A stretch of 64,000 nt of DNA, from assembly GCF_023100905.1 (NCBI RefSeq), contig NZ_CP064686.1:2790001-2854000 (forward strand). Direction: 5' to 3'. Positions 41,601 through 49,344 of the stretch are shown here, piece after piece. A program made the position numbers and the translations under genes. Position 1 is the first letter of the stretch. Every line of letters starts with the position of its first letter. The DNA comes from Bradyrhizobium sp. 4 (GTDB lineage: Bacteria > Pseudomonadota > Alphaproteobacteria > Rhizobiales > Xanthobacteraceae). The notes under the pieces are model-generated. The model was not told the DNA's origin, made no database searches, and saw only the letters and a list, made by a program, of their open reading frames with translations.

Positions 41601-42278
41601 ATGCATATCGAACCCGGACTAGTCTCGGACGCCAAGCTCGTGCTGAGTTACGCAACTGGCATCGCCGTTGGCGGCGTTGCCTTGAAGCTCGCGGTCGAGA
41701 CCGTGCGCGAGCAGGGCATCACGTCGTTCGCGGCGCGCACGCTCGCCACCACCGGCCTCGTGTTTATCTTCTTTGAGATCCTGCCGCACTTCCCGGTCGG
41801 CGTCTCCGAAGTGCACTTCATCCTCGGCTCGACCTTGTTCCTGCTGTTTGGAGCTGCGCCTGCGGCCTTCGGCCTCGCGTTCGGCCTGCTGTTCCAAGGC
41901 ATCTTCTTCGAGCCGCCCGACCTGCCGCAATATGGCATGAACGTCACCACGCTGCTGGTGCCGCTGTTCGGGATCCAGGCGATCGCCACGCGGATCATTT
42001 CGAGCAACACGGCCTATGTCGATCTGAAGTACCGCCAGGCGCTGGCGCTTTCGACGACCTATCAGGCGGGTGTCATCGCCTGGGTGGCGTTCTGGGCGAT
42101 TTATGGCTCCGGCTTCGGCGCGACCAACCTCGCCAACATTGCGACCTTCGCGGCGTCCTATGCGCTCGTTATCGTGATCGAGCCGCTCGCCGATCTCGGC
42201 GTGCTGGCGCTGGCGAAGTCGCTGCGAGGCGTCACCGCGGCCGGCCTCGTCACTCCGCGTTTGCACAACGCGGCCTAG
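41601..42278 (+). CDS. cbiM: CbiM-type energy-coupling cobalt permease, orphan
   Basis: Polytopic membrane protein of 225 residues beginning MHIEPGLVSDAKLVLSYATG. The Met-His-Ile start resembles the CbiM/NikM family, in which the N-terminal His contributes to metal binding. About six hydrophobic helices are visible, including FFEILPHFPVGVSEVHFILGS, LFLLFGAAPAAFGLAFGLLF and TTYQAGVIAWVAFWAIYG. It lies directly behind riboswitch 2, which supports a cobalt-uptake role. No CbiN, CbiQ or CbiO gene follows (the next genes are cobF and cobT), so partner subunits are encoded elsewhere or the protein works alone. A more distant relative of CbiM is possible; cobalt specificity is inferred from the riboswitch. 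Confidence 0.85.
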   Translation: MHIEPGLVSDAKLVLSYATGIAVGGVALKLAVETVREQGITSFAARTLATTGLVFIFFEILPHFPVGVSEVHFILGSTLFLLFGAAPAAFGLAFGLLFQGIFFEPPDLPQYGMNVTTLLVPLFGIQAIATRIISSNTAYVDLKYRQALALSTTYQAGVIAWVAFWAIYGSGFGATNLANIATFAASYALVIVIEPLADLGVLALAKSLRGVTAAGLVTPRLHNAA

Positions 42279-42288
42279 AGACAAGCGA

Positions 42289-42309
42289 ATGGGCGGCCGT
42301 TATGGCCGC
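42289..42309 (+). terminator. Strong GC hairpin between cbiM and cobF
   Basis: GGGCGGCC (42289-42296) and GGCCGCCC (42302-42309) form a perfect 8-bp stem with a 5-base loop, starting 11 bases after the cbiM stop and ending 14 bases before the cobF ATG. Only two T follow, so it may be a partial terminator/attenuator that lowers cobF-cobT transcription from the riboswitch-2 promoter. Confidence 0.6.
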
Positions 42310-42323
42310 CCTTCGCAGCTACG

Positions 42324-43073
42324 ATGCTCACGCTCTCCCTGATAGGCATCGGTTGCGGCGATCCCGAGCAGCTCACGCGCGCCGCGATCACTGCCATCAA
42401 CGCGGCCGATCTCGTCCTGATCCCGCGCAAGGGAACGGCCAAGTCCGACCTCGCCGATCTCAGGCGGACGATCTGCGCCGATGTGCTCACCAGTGACACG
42501 ACGCGCATCGCCGAGTTCGATCTGCCCGTCCGCGACGCCGCGGAAGCGGACTATCGCAAGGGCGTGGACGATTGGCACGATGCCGTCGCCGCGGCCTGGT
42601 CACAGACGATCGCAGATCATCTCGAAGGCGAGGGCAAGGTCGCGCTGTTGATCTGGGGCGATCCCTCGCTTTACGACTCCTCGCTGCGCATTGCGCGGCG
42701 GCTCAATCCCTCGCCAAAGATCGAGGTCGTTTCCGGCATCACCTCGATCCAGGCGCTGTGCGCGGCGCATGCCATGCCGCTCAACGACATCGGCGAGCCG
42801 TTTCTGGTCACGACCGGACGCCGCTTGCGCGATGGCGGTTGGCCGGCAGATGTCGATACCGTGGTAGTGATGCTCGACGGCGGCACGGCGTTCCAGTCGC
42901 TTGATCCGGCGGGCCTGCACATCTGGTGGGGGGCCTATCTCGGCATGCCCGATCAGATCGTGATGTCCGGCGCGCTGGCCGAGATCGGCCCGCGCATCGT
43001 CGCGGTGCGGCAAGAGGCGCGCGAACGGCACGGCTGGATCATGGACAATTACATCCTCAAGCGCAGGCTGTGA
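42324..43073 (+). CDS. cobF: Precorrin-6A synthase (deacetylating)
   Basis: SAM-dependent C1-methylation with loss of acetate, converting precorrin-5 to precorrin-6A; specific to the aerobic pathway. 249 residues: LSLIGIGCGDPEQLTRAAI at the N-terminus, LIPRKGTAKSDLADLRR, LLIWGDPSLYDSSLRIARRL, VSGITSIQALCAAHAMPL and HIWWGAYLGMPDQIVMSG. It is separated from the main cob operon and follows cbiM beyond a hairpin; cobT follows after 15 bases. Weak Shine-Dalgarno. Confidence 0.95.
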   Translation: MLTLSLIGIGCGDPEQLTRAAITAINAADLVLIPRKGTAKSDLADLRRTICADVLTSDTTRIAEFDLPVRDAAEADYRKGVDDWHDAVAAAWSQTIADHLEGEGKVALLIWGDPSLYDSSLRIARRLNPSPKIEVVSGITSIQALCAAHAMPLNDIGEPFLVTTGRRLRDGGWPADVDTVVVMLDGGTAFQSLDPAGLHIWWGAYLGMPDQIVMSGALAEIGPRIVAVRQEARERHGWIMDNYILKRRL

Positions 43074-43088
43074 GGCAAGCGAGGCAGC

Positions 43089-44141
43089 ATGCTCCCCGAA
43101 TGGGTCACCCAACAATGCCCCGACATCTCCGCAGTCCACCGCGAAGCGGCGGTGGCGCGGCAGGCGCAACTGACGAAACCGACCGGCGCGCTCGGCCGGC
43201 TCGAGCAGCTCGCAATCGAGCTTGCGGGCCTGCAAGCGACCGAGCAACCGCGCGCGGCGCGGGTGCCGATCATCGTCTTCGCCGGCGATCACGGTATCGT
43301 CGCGCAGGGCGTCTCGGCCTATCCGCAGGAAGTGACCATCGCGATGCTGGCGAACTTCGCCTCCGGCGGTGCCGCGATCTCGGTGCTCGCGCGTGAGCTG
43401 GGCTCCAGCCTGGAGGTTGTCGACGCCGGCACGCTGGCGCAGGAGGAGATGGCTGGAATCGTGACCGACAAGCCGCGCAGCGGCACGCGCGATTTCAGCA
43501 TCGAAGCTGCGCTCACCCCCGCAGAGCTGGCATTTGCGTTCGAAGCCGGCCGACGTGCGGTGATGCGCGCGCAGGCCGGGCAGCCCGATGTTCTGATCTT
43601 CGGCGAGATGGGTATCGGCAACACCACGACATCGGCGGCAATCGCGGCGAGCCTGCTCGGCGTGAGCGCTGAGGAGATCGCGGGCAGCGGAACCGGCGTT
43701 GACGCGGCCGGCCGTGTGCACAAGGCGCGGGTGATCGACGCCGCGGTTGCACGCCATGGCATTGCGGGCGCTTCGCCGGAAAAGATCCTGTGCGCCGTCG
43801 GCGGTCTCGAAATCGCGGCCATCTGCGGTGCAATTATCGCGGCTGCACAGCGCCGCATCCCCGTGTTGATCGACGGCTTCATCGTGTCGGTGGCGGCGCT
43901 GGTGGCGGCGCGGCTCAATCCCTCGTGCCAGCCGTTCCTGCTGGCCTCGCACCAGTCCGCGGAGCAGGGGCATCGGCTGGTGCTTCGCGCGCTGAACGTG
44001 CAACCGCTGATCAGCCTCGATCTCAGGCTAGGCGAAGGATCGGGCGCGGCAATCGCGCTGCCGCTGGTGCGGTCGGCCTGTGCGCTCCACAACGGCATGG
44101 CGACCTTTGCGCAGGCCAATGTGCCTGATCTTCCGGCCTGA
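43089..44141 (+). CDS. cobT: Nicotinate-nucleotide--dimethylbenzimidazole phosphoribosyltransferase
   Basis: Transfers phosphoribose from nicotinate mononucleotide to 5,6-dimethylbenzimidazole, giving alpha-ribazole phosphate (called CobU in P. denitrificans). 350 residues. The catalytic Glu lies in LDLRLGEGSGAAIALPL near residue 318; FAGDHGIVAQGVSAYPQEVT, FGEMGIGNTTTSAAI and LIDGFIVSVAALVAA are standard. Do not confuse with the cobaltochelatase subunit CobT. Its stop abuts the stop of the convergent phosphatase gene in TGATCA (44139-44144). Confidence 0.95.
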   Translation: MLPEWVTQQCPDISAVHREAAVARQAQLTKPTGALGRLEQLAIELAGLQATEQPRAARVPIIVFAGDHGIVAQGVSAYPQEVTIAMLANFASGGAAISVLARELGSSLEVVDAGTLAQEEMAGIVTDKPRSGTRDFSIEAALTPAELAFAFEAGRRAVMRAQAGQPDVLIFGEMGIGNTTTSAAIAASLLGVSAEEIAGSGTGVDAAGRVHKARVIDAAVARHGIAGASPEKILCAVGGLEIAAICGAIIAAAQRRIPVLIDGFIVSVAALVAARLNPSCQPFLLASHQSAEQGHRLVLRALNVQPLISLDLRLGEGSGAAIALPLVRSACALHNGMATFAQANVPDLPA

Positions 44142-44714
44142 TCAAATCGTCCGCTGATTGACGTAGACGACGCGCCAGCCGGTCGCGAGCCGGTCGATCC
44201 TAGTCAGCGACAGCGGATCGATCACGAAGCGCAGGGCCGCTTGTGGCGTCAGGTCCAGCGCGATGCACAGGGCCGCGCGGATCGTGCCGGAATGCACGAC
44301 GAGCGCTGCGGCCCCGGCGCCGACCCTCGACAGACCCAGCCGGACCCGCGCGACCTGTTCCTCGAAGCTCTCGCCGCCCGGCGGCCGTCCGCGCGCAGGA
44401 TCGCTCCAGAACTGTGCATAGGCCTTGCCACCGGTCGCGGCGAGTTCGTCATGCCGACGGCCGGTCCAGTCGCCAAAGTTCTGCTCGCTGAATTCGTCCA
44501 GCTGCAGCGGCTCGAGCCCCAGCGCGCGGGCCGTTTCGAGCGTGCGCCGTGACGGGCTCGCATAGCTCGTGGCGTCCCGCGGCAGGCGCTGCCGCAGCGC
44601 CTCCAGCTGCGCGCGAGCGCCGAGATCGGCCGGCGCATCGGCCGCATGGATCGTCCCCGTGACGCCATCGACGGGCGCGTGCCGTATCAGCCAAAGGAAG
44701 GTCTCGCCTTCCAT
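44142..44714 (-). CDS. Histidine phosphatase family protein, probable alpha-ribazole phosphatase
   Basis: 190-residue phosphoglycerate-mutase-like phosphatase. ATG 44714 (MEGETFLWLIRHAPVDG) has GGAGA 5 bases upstream and puts the catalytic RH motif near residue 11; the longer reading from 44765 is unlikely. Further family elements are YASPSRRTLETARALGL, EQNFGDWTGRRHDELAA, PGGESFEEQVARVR and LVVHSGTIRAALC (second catalytic His). Position next to cobT and between two B12 riboswitch units suggests removal of the 5'-phosphate from alpha-ribazole phosphate or cobalamin phosphate (Salmonella CobC role). That is inferred from context; the superfamily is broad. Confidence 0.85.
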   Translation of the reverse strand: MEGETFLWLIRHAPVDGVTGTIHAADAPADLGARAQLEALRQRLPRDATSYASPSRRTLETARALGLEPLQLDEFSEQNFGDWTGRRHDELAATGGKAYAQFWSDPARGRPPGGESFEEQVARVRLGLSRVGAGAAALVVHSGTIRAALCIALDLTPQAALRFVIDPLSLTRIDRLATGWRVVYVNQRTI

Positions 44715-44800
44715 GCTTATCTCCAAGGAAACTGGTCGTTGTGGCAATAACGCCGCAACTGGCACATTGACTCTGTCTGGATCGTAATCCTAGATGCTCG

Positions 44801-44975
44801 TGACGGTTTCCCCGAGAGGGGATGAAAAGGGAATGCGGTGCGGGGACATTGTCCCCAATGCCGTGGCTGCCCCCGCAACTGTAAGCGGCGAATCTTGCAT
44901 CACATGCCACTGGGTATCTCGGTCCCGGGAAGGCGACGCAAGGTAGTGACCCGCGAGCCAGGAGACCTGCCGTCA
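44801..44975 (+). promoter_or_regulatory. Cobalamin riboswitch 3 (upstream of the TonB receptor)
   Basis: P1 arms TGACGGT (44801-44807) and GCCGTCA (44969-44975). In between are AAAAGGGAATGCGGTGCGG (44825-44843), a GGGGACATTGTCCCC hairpin (44842-44856), the consensus core GGCTGCCCCCGCAACTGTAA (44865-44884), GCCACTGGG (44906-44914), CGGGAAGGCG (44926-44935) and the canonical B12 box GAGCCAGGAGACCTGCC (44955-44971). The best match to consensus of the three. The first gene starts about 130 bases downstream. Confidence 0.95.
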
Positions 44976-45105
44976 GCCGTGGTCACACGCGAAGATGTCG
45001 GTCGGGGAGTACAGACATTCGGCTTCATCGGAAGGCTTATGAGCCGGAAGATGGGACCTTGGTTCGCGGTGACGTGCCACTGACGTCACACCGAGGTCCA
45101 AGACC

Positions 45106-47469
45106 GTGTATTCCCTTTGTATCGTACGACCACGCCGTTTCCTACTGGCATGCGCCGCTCTCACATCTTTCATCGCCATCGACATGCCAGCGGCCTTGGC
45201 GCAGCAGGCCCGCGAGCCACTGCCGCCCGTCGAGGTGTCGGCGCCACAATCCCGCAGGCAGGCCAGCCCGGCCGGACGGGACGCGCAGAGCTCACGCCGC
45301 GCAGCAGCGCGCCGGCCGGAGACTGCATCCGCAGTGCCCAAGCCTGTCGTGCCGACTGCGGCAGCACAGACGCCGCTCAATACCAATGCCGTGGCCGAAA
45401 GCGCCTCGCGCCTTGGCCTGACCGTTCGCGAAACGCCCGCGACCGTGGAGGTGATCTCGGCCGCAACCATGCGCGAGCAGGGCTATCGCACCGTGTCCGA
45501 CGTCGCGCAGGGAGCGGTTGGCGTCACAGCCGGCGACAATCCGGCCGAGCCGTCGGCTTTCTCCATGCGCGGCTTCACCAACAGCCAGATCAACACGCTC
45601 TACAACGGCATCAAGATCGGCCCGCAGAACATGACCTCGCGGATCACCGACACGGCCAACCTGGAGGCTGTCGAATTCCTGAAGGGTCCGGCGTCACTGA
45701 TGTCAGGCGAGGGCGCCGCCGGCGGCGCGATCAACTTCGTCACCAAGCAGCCGCACACCGGTCCGATCCGGAACGAGGCGGATTTTTCCTGGGATTCGCT
45801 GAACTCGTTCCGGGCGCATTACGGCTCGGGCGGCAGCACCAATGTGCAGGGACTGGACTACCGCTTCGACGTCAGCCGTTCCTCGCTCAACGGCTTTGCC
45901 GACGACACCAACACCAAGACGCTCGACGTCTCGGGCCAGCTCAACTACCGCATCTCCGACGGTCTCAAGGTTTGGGGCGCGATCGAATACCGCGAGGATC
46001 GCTCGAAAGCCTATTGGGGTGCGCCACTGGTACCGATCGCCTTCAGTGGTTCGCACGCGACGACGGGGATCGTGTCCGGCAATTATTTCAACAAGACTGA
46101 TCTCGGGGCCGTCACGATCGACGACCGCACCTTCAACACCAACTACAACGTCTTCGACAACAAGAACGTGGCGAAGGAAGTGTGGCTGCGCGGCGGCTTC
46201 GAGCTGAAGCTGGCGCCTGACCTGACGCTGAAGAGCCAGGCCTATGGTTATGGCGCAGAGCGCACATGGTTCAACAATGAGGTCGAGGCGTTCAATGCCA
46301 GTTCGGGCCTCCCTAACTCGAACATGGTGGATCGCGAGCGTTTCTATGTCGCGCACAGCCAACGCTTGGTCGGCAACATCACCGACTTGATCTGGGATGC
46401 GAATATCGCCGGCTTTGACAACCGCTTGGTCACGACGCTTTCCTCAAGCTACCTTGACTTCGTCAGGCCGGGCGCCGCAAATTTCCCCGATGATTCCGTC
46501 TCGCTGGTCAATCCCGATCGCGGCTATTACGGCTTGCTCACGACTAAGCAGCAGACCGCGCGGATCGACAACGAGGCGCTGTCGTTCGAGGACCGGTTGA
46601 AGTTGACACGGACCTTTGCGCTAGTCGGCGGCCTCCGCGTCGAGCATATCGGGCTCGACCGCAACTCGACCGACAAGACGGGCCTTGTGAATGCGGGTTT
46701 CCCGTTCTCGCAATCCTGGGTCCCGACGACGGGCCGTATCGGCTACACGTGGGAAGCCGTTCCGGGCCTGGCCTTTTTCAGCCAATATGCGACTGGCGCC
46801 GACATCGCAGCCAACAACATCTTTCTGCTCAATCCGACCGATCCGCTCAACCTGACCACCGCGCGCACCTACGAGACCGGCGTCAAGCACCTGTTCTGGG
46901 ACAATCGGGCGGAGTGGTCGTTCTCGGCCTATGACATCTTGCGCAAGAACGTCTATGCGGCGGCGGGCGGCATGCAGCTCAACCTCGCCGGGCGGCAGGA
47001 ATCGAAGGGCGTCGAGCTTGCCGCCGCGGTGCGTCCGATCGAGCCGCTGCGCCTCTGGGGCAACATCGCCTATGTCGACGCCCGCTATGCCGACTACGAT
47101 TTCGTCGGCGGCTCGTTCTCCGGCAATACGCCGCCAAACGTGCCGCGCGTCGTCGCCAATGCCGGCGCGTCGTACCGTTTCTTCGCGCCCTGGGCGGTTG
47201 AGCTCGGCATCATCGGCCGCCATGTCGGCGACCGCTACAACACCGATGCCAATGTCGTGACGCTGAAGGCCTATACAGTGGCCGATGCCTACGCCTTCGT
47301 CGATATCCCGAAGACGGTGTTCAACGCGGTCGATCAGGCCCGCCTGACCTTCCGGGTGCGCAACATCGCCGACAAGCGTTACGCGATCTGGGGCGATCCG
47401 TTCTATCCAGACCAGATCCTGCTGGGCGCGCCCAGGACCTATGAGATCTCGGCCGCGTTCAAATGGTAG
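45106..47469 (+). CDS. TonB-dependent outer-membrane receptor (siderophore-receptor type) under B12 riboswitch control
   Basis: 787-residue gated barrel. Start GTG 45106, signal peptide ending MPAALAQQ (about residue 33), then PPVEVSAP (about 40-47), which resembles a TonB box, and a long Ala/Arg/Pro-rich linker to about residue 95. The plug (about 105-220) has TPATVEVISAATMREQG, SAFSMRGFTNSQINTLYNGI and AVEFLKGPASLMSGEGAAGG. The barrel ends YEISAAFKW with the usual terminal aromatic. In sequence style it resembles FhuA/ferrichrome-class siderophore receptors rather than E. coli BtuB (about 600 aa), yet it follows a canonical cobalamin riboswitch, so cobamide or cobalt-chelate uptake is the likely role. 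Followed after 11 bases by a PepSY membrane protein. Confidence 0.92.
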   Translation: MYSLCIVRPRRFLLACAALTSFIAIDMPAALAQQAREPLPPVEVSAPQSRRQASPAGRDAQSSRRAAARRPETASAVPKPVVPTAAAQTPLNTNAVAESASRLGLTVRETPATVEVISAATMREQGYRTVSDVAQGAVGVTAGDNPAEPSAFSMRGFTNSQINTLYNGIKIGPQNMTSRITDTANLEAVEFLKGPASLMSGEGAAGGAINFVTKQPHTGPIRNEADFSWDSLNSFRAHYGSGGSTNVQGLDYRFDVSRSSLNGFADDTNTKTLDVSGQLNYRISDGLKVWGAIEYREDRSKAYWGAPLVPIAFSGSHATTGIVSGNYFNKTDLGAVTIDDRTFNTNYNVFDNKNVAKEVWLRGGFELKLAPDLTLKSQAYGYGAERTWFNNEVEAFNASSGLPNSNMVDRERFYVAHSQRLVGNITDLIWDANIAGFDNRLVTTLSSSYLDFVRPGAANFPDDSVSLVNPDRGYYGLLTTKQQTARIDNEALSFEDRLKLTRTFALVGGLRVEHIGLDRNSTDKTGLVNAGFPFSQSWVPTTGRIGYTWEAVPGLAFFSQYATGADIAANNIFLLNPTDPLNLTTARTYETGVKHLFWDNRAEWSFSAYDILRKNVYAAAGGMQLNLAGRQESKGVELAAAVRPIEPLRLWGNIAYVDARYADYDFVGGSFSGNTPPNVPRVVANAGASYRFFAPWAVELGIIGRHVGDRYNTDANVVTLKAYTVADAYAFVDIPKTVFNAVDQARLTFRVRNIADKRYAIWGDPFYPDQILLGAPRTYEISAAFKW

Positions 47470-47480
47470 GACGCTGACCG

Positions 47481-48908
47481 ATGATGCGCGCGATCGTCCT
47501 GCTGCATCGATGGCTGGGGATCGCGTTCTGCCTGCTGTTCGCGATGTGGTTCGCGACGGGAATCGTGATGCATTTCGTTCCGTTTCCGTCCCTGACGGAA
47601 GCGGAACGCTTTGCCGGCCGCGTGCCGCTGGGTCGCGTTGAGACGACGATCGCGGTCGCCGATGCCGTTGTCGCGAGCGGGATCGCGGATGCGACGCGCG
47701 TTCGCCTGATCCAGCGCAGCAACGGACCAGTCTATGTCGTTTCGGGGCCATCGCGCGCGGGCGCAGTCCACGCCTCCGACGGGGTCGGCGCCTCAGTCTC
47801 GTCTTCCGAGGTCGCGCTGGCCATCGCGCGAGACCACGCACGCAGCCGCGGGCTAGATGCCGCGCGGGCCGCGATCGTTGCGCGCTCGGATTACGACCAA
47901 TGGAGCGTGCCGAACGGCTTTGACCGCCATCGGCCCTTGTTTCGCATTGCGCTCGGCGACGCCGCCGGAACCGAGGTCTATGTCTCCTCGCTCACCGGCG
48001 AGATCGTCCTGGATACGACGCGCAGCGAGCGGACCTGGAATCTCGTCGGCAGTGTGCTGCACTGGATCTATCCGACAGTTCTGCGAAGCAATTGGTCGCT
48101 GTGGGATCGGGTGGTCTGGACCTTGTCGCTGCTGGCCCTGATCGCAGCTTTGCTTGGCGCTGTGCTCGGGCTTGCGCGGATCAAACCTCGAAGCGATCTA
48201 ATCGGATCGCCCTATCGTGGCTGGCATGCCCTGCATCATCTCATCGGCCTCGCGGCCATGGTGTTCGTACTGAGCTGGATTTTCAGTGGCTGGCTCTCCA
48301 TGGATCATGGGCGGCTGTTCTCGCGTGGGCAATTGACCTCGGCTGAATCCAGCGTGATGAACGCTTCACCGAACTGGGCGGCGGCTGCATCGCTCGATCG
48401 GCAGCCTGTATCGCCGTCGACCCGCGAGATCGAATGGTTTGCCTTCAACGGCACTCTCTATCGGCGGGACCGGACGGGCCTTGCCGGCCAGACCTTGATC
48501 AAGGCAAGCGACCCGCCCCGCGATGGACCAACGGGATCTCTGGATGTGCAGGAGGTCCAGGGGCTGACCGCGCGCCTCGCGGCCGGCTGCGGCGCACCGT
48601 CCGTACTTGCCGACAACGACGACTATCCCGCGCAGTCCAATGTCCCGGGCGCCCCGGTCTACCGCTCGCACTGCGGTGACCTCTGGTTCGACATCGACGG
48701 CGCCGACGGCAATTTGCTGCAAAGGCTGGACTCGTCGCGGCGGGCTTATCGCTGGTTCTACGGCGCGCTGCACACGTTGGATTTTCCGGTCCTGCTGACG
48801 CGTCCGTTGCTGCGCGACGGCTTGGTCGTCGGGCTCTGCACCCTCGGCCTTCTGTTCTCCATCACGGGCATCGTCATCGGCTGGCGCCGCTTGGTCGCGA
48901 TGCGTTGA
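47481..48908 (+). CDS. PepSY-associated transmembrane protein (possible periplasmic/membrane reductase)
   Basis: 475 residues with four hydrophobic helices: residues about 3-31 (LLHRWLGIAFCLLFAMWF), about 210-235 (VVWTLSLLALIAALLGAVLG), about 250-275 (LHHLIGLAAMVFVLSWIFSG) and the C-terminal LVVGLCTLGLLFSITGIVIG. Large periplasmic PepSY-like segments lie between them. Histidines at the helix edges (LLHRW; WHALHH) are positioned as in heme-binding PepSY proteins such as FoxB, which I recall reducing ferric siderophores at the inner membrane. Directly downstream of the riboswitch-controlled TonB receptor, so reduction of an imported cobamide or metal chelate is a reasonable but unproven role. 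Confidence 0.85.
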   Translation: MMRAIVLLHRWLGIAFCLLFAMWFATGIVMHFVPFPSLTEAERFAGRVPLGRVETTIAVADAVVASGIADATRVRLIQRSNGPVYVVSGPSRAGAVHASDGVGASVSSSEVALAIARDHARSRGLDAARAAIVARSDYDQWSVPNGFDRHRPLFRIALGDAAGTEVYVSSLTGEIVLDTTRSERTWNLVGSVLHWIYPTVLRSNWSLWDRVVWTLSLLALIAALLGAVLGLARIKPRSDLIGSPYRGWHALHHLIGLAAMVFVLSWIFSGWLSMDHGRLFSRGQLTSAESSVMNASPNWAAAASLDRQPVSPSTREIEWFAFNGTLYRRDRTGLAGQTLIKASDPPRDGPTGSLDVQEVQGLTARLAAGCGAPSVLADNDDYPAQSNVPGAPVYRSHCGDLWFDIDGADGNLLQRLDSSRRAYRWFYGALHTLDFPVLLTRPLLRDGLVVGLCTLGLLFSITGIVIGWRRLVAMR

Positions 48909-49344
48909 GCGGGCAAAACCACTGCTTACTGATCGTACAATAAAGAGAGGCTGAGCCCACTGCCATGCATAGCTCGTGAGCAATCGCACGGCCCGTAGCG
49001 CCGGTCGATCGCCTGCAAATTAGACAGTCCGCGCGCGGCGTGTGGATTGCAGTGCAGCGGATGTCGCGTCTCGTCCGGGAAAACTCGTGGTGCGCCGCAC
49101 TTATCTCGCGTGGAACGATCCGCACTGGCCTGCACTCCCCGCGGGCAGCGCTGCCCTAAAATGTGCCTTGGCGCGCCGCGCCGGTCGCGGGCTGCTCCAG
49201 TGCGCTGCGACAACTCTGACCTATCCCGAGCCCATCGCTCTGTCGCACGCTCGCAAGCGGTGGCATGACAGGGGATGACGATGAGCGCTCTCGGCTTGGG
49301 ATTGAATTTCGCGACGGACGGGAACCACCCGCCGTCCGGTTCGA
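48909..49344. other. 436-base intergenic region before the hydantoinase operon
   Basis: No open frame here has a convincing Shine-Dalgarno, start or family resemblance. It separates the riboswitch-3 unit from hyuA and should carry the hydantoin-cluster promoter. A TACAAT (48936-48941) lies near its left end, but no well-spaced -35 was found. No riboswitch, tRNA or clear operator palindrome was seen. Confidence 0.4.
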
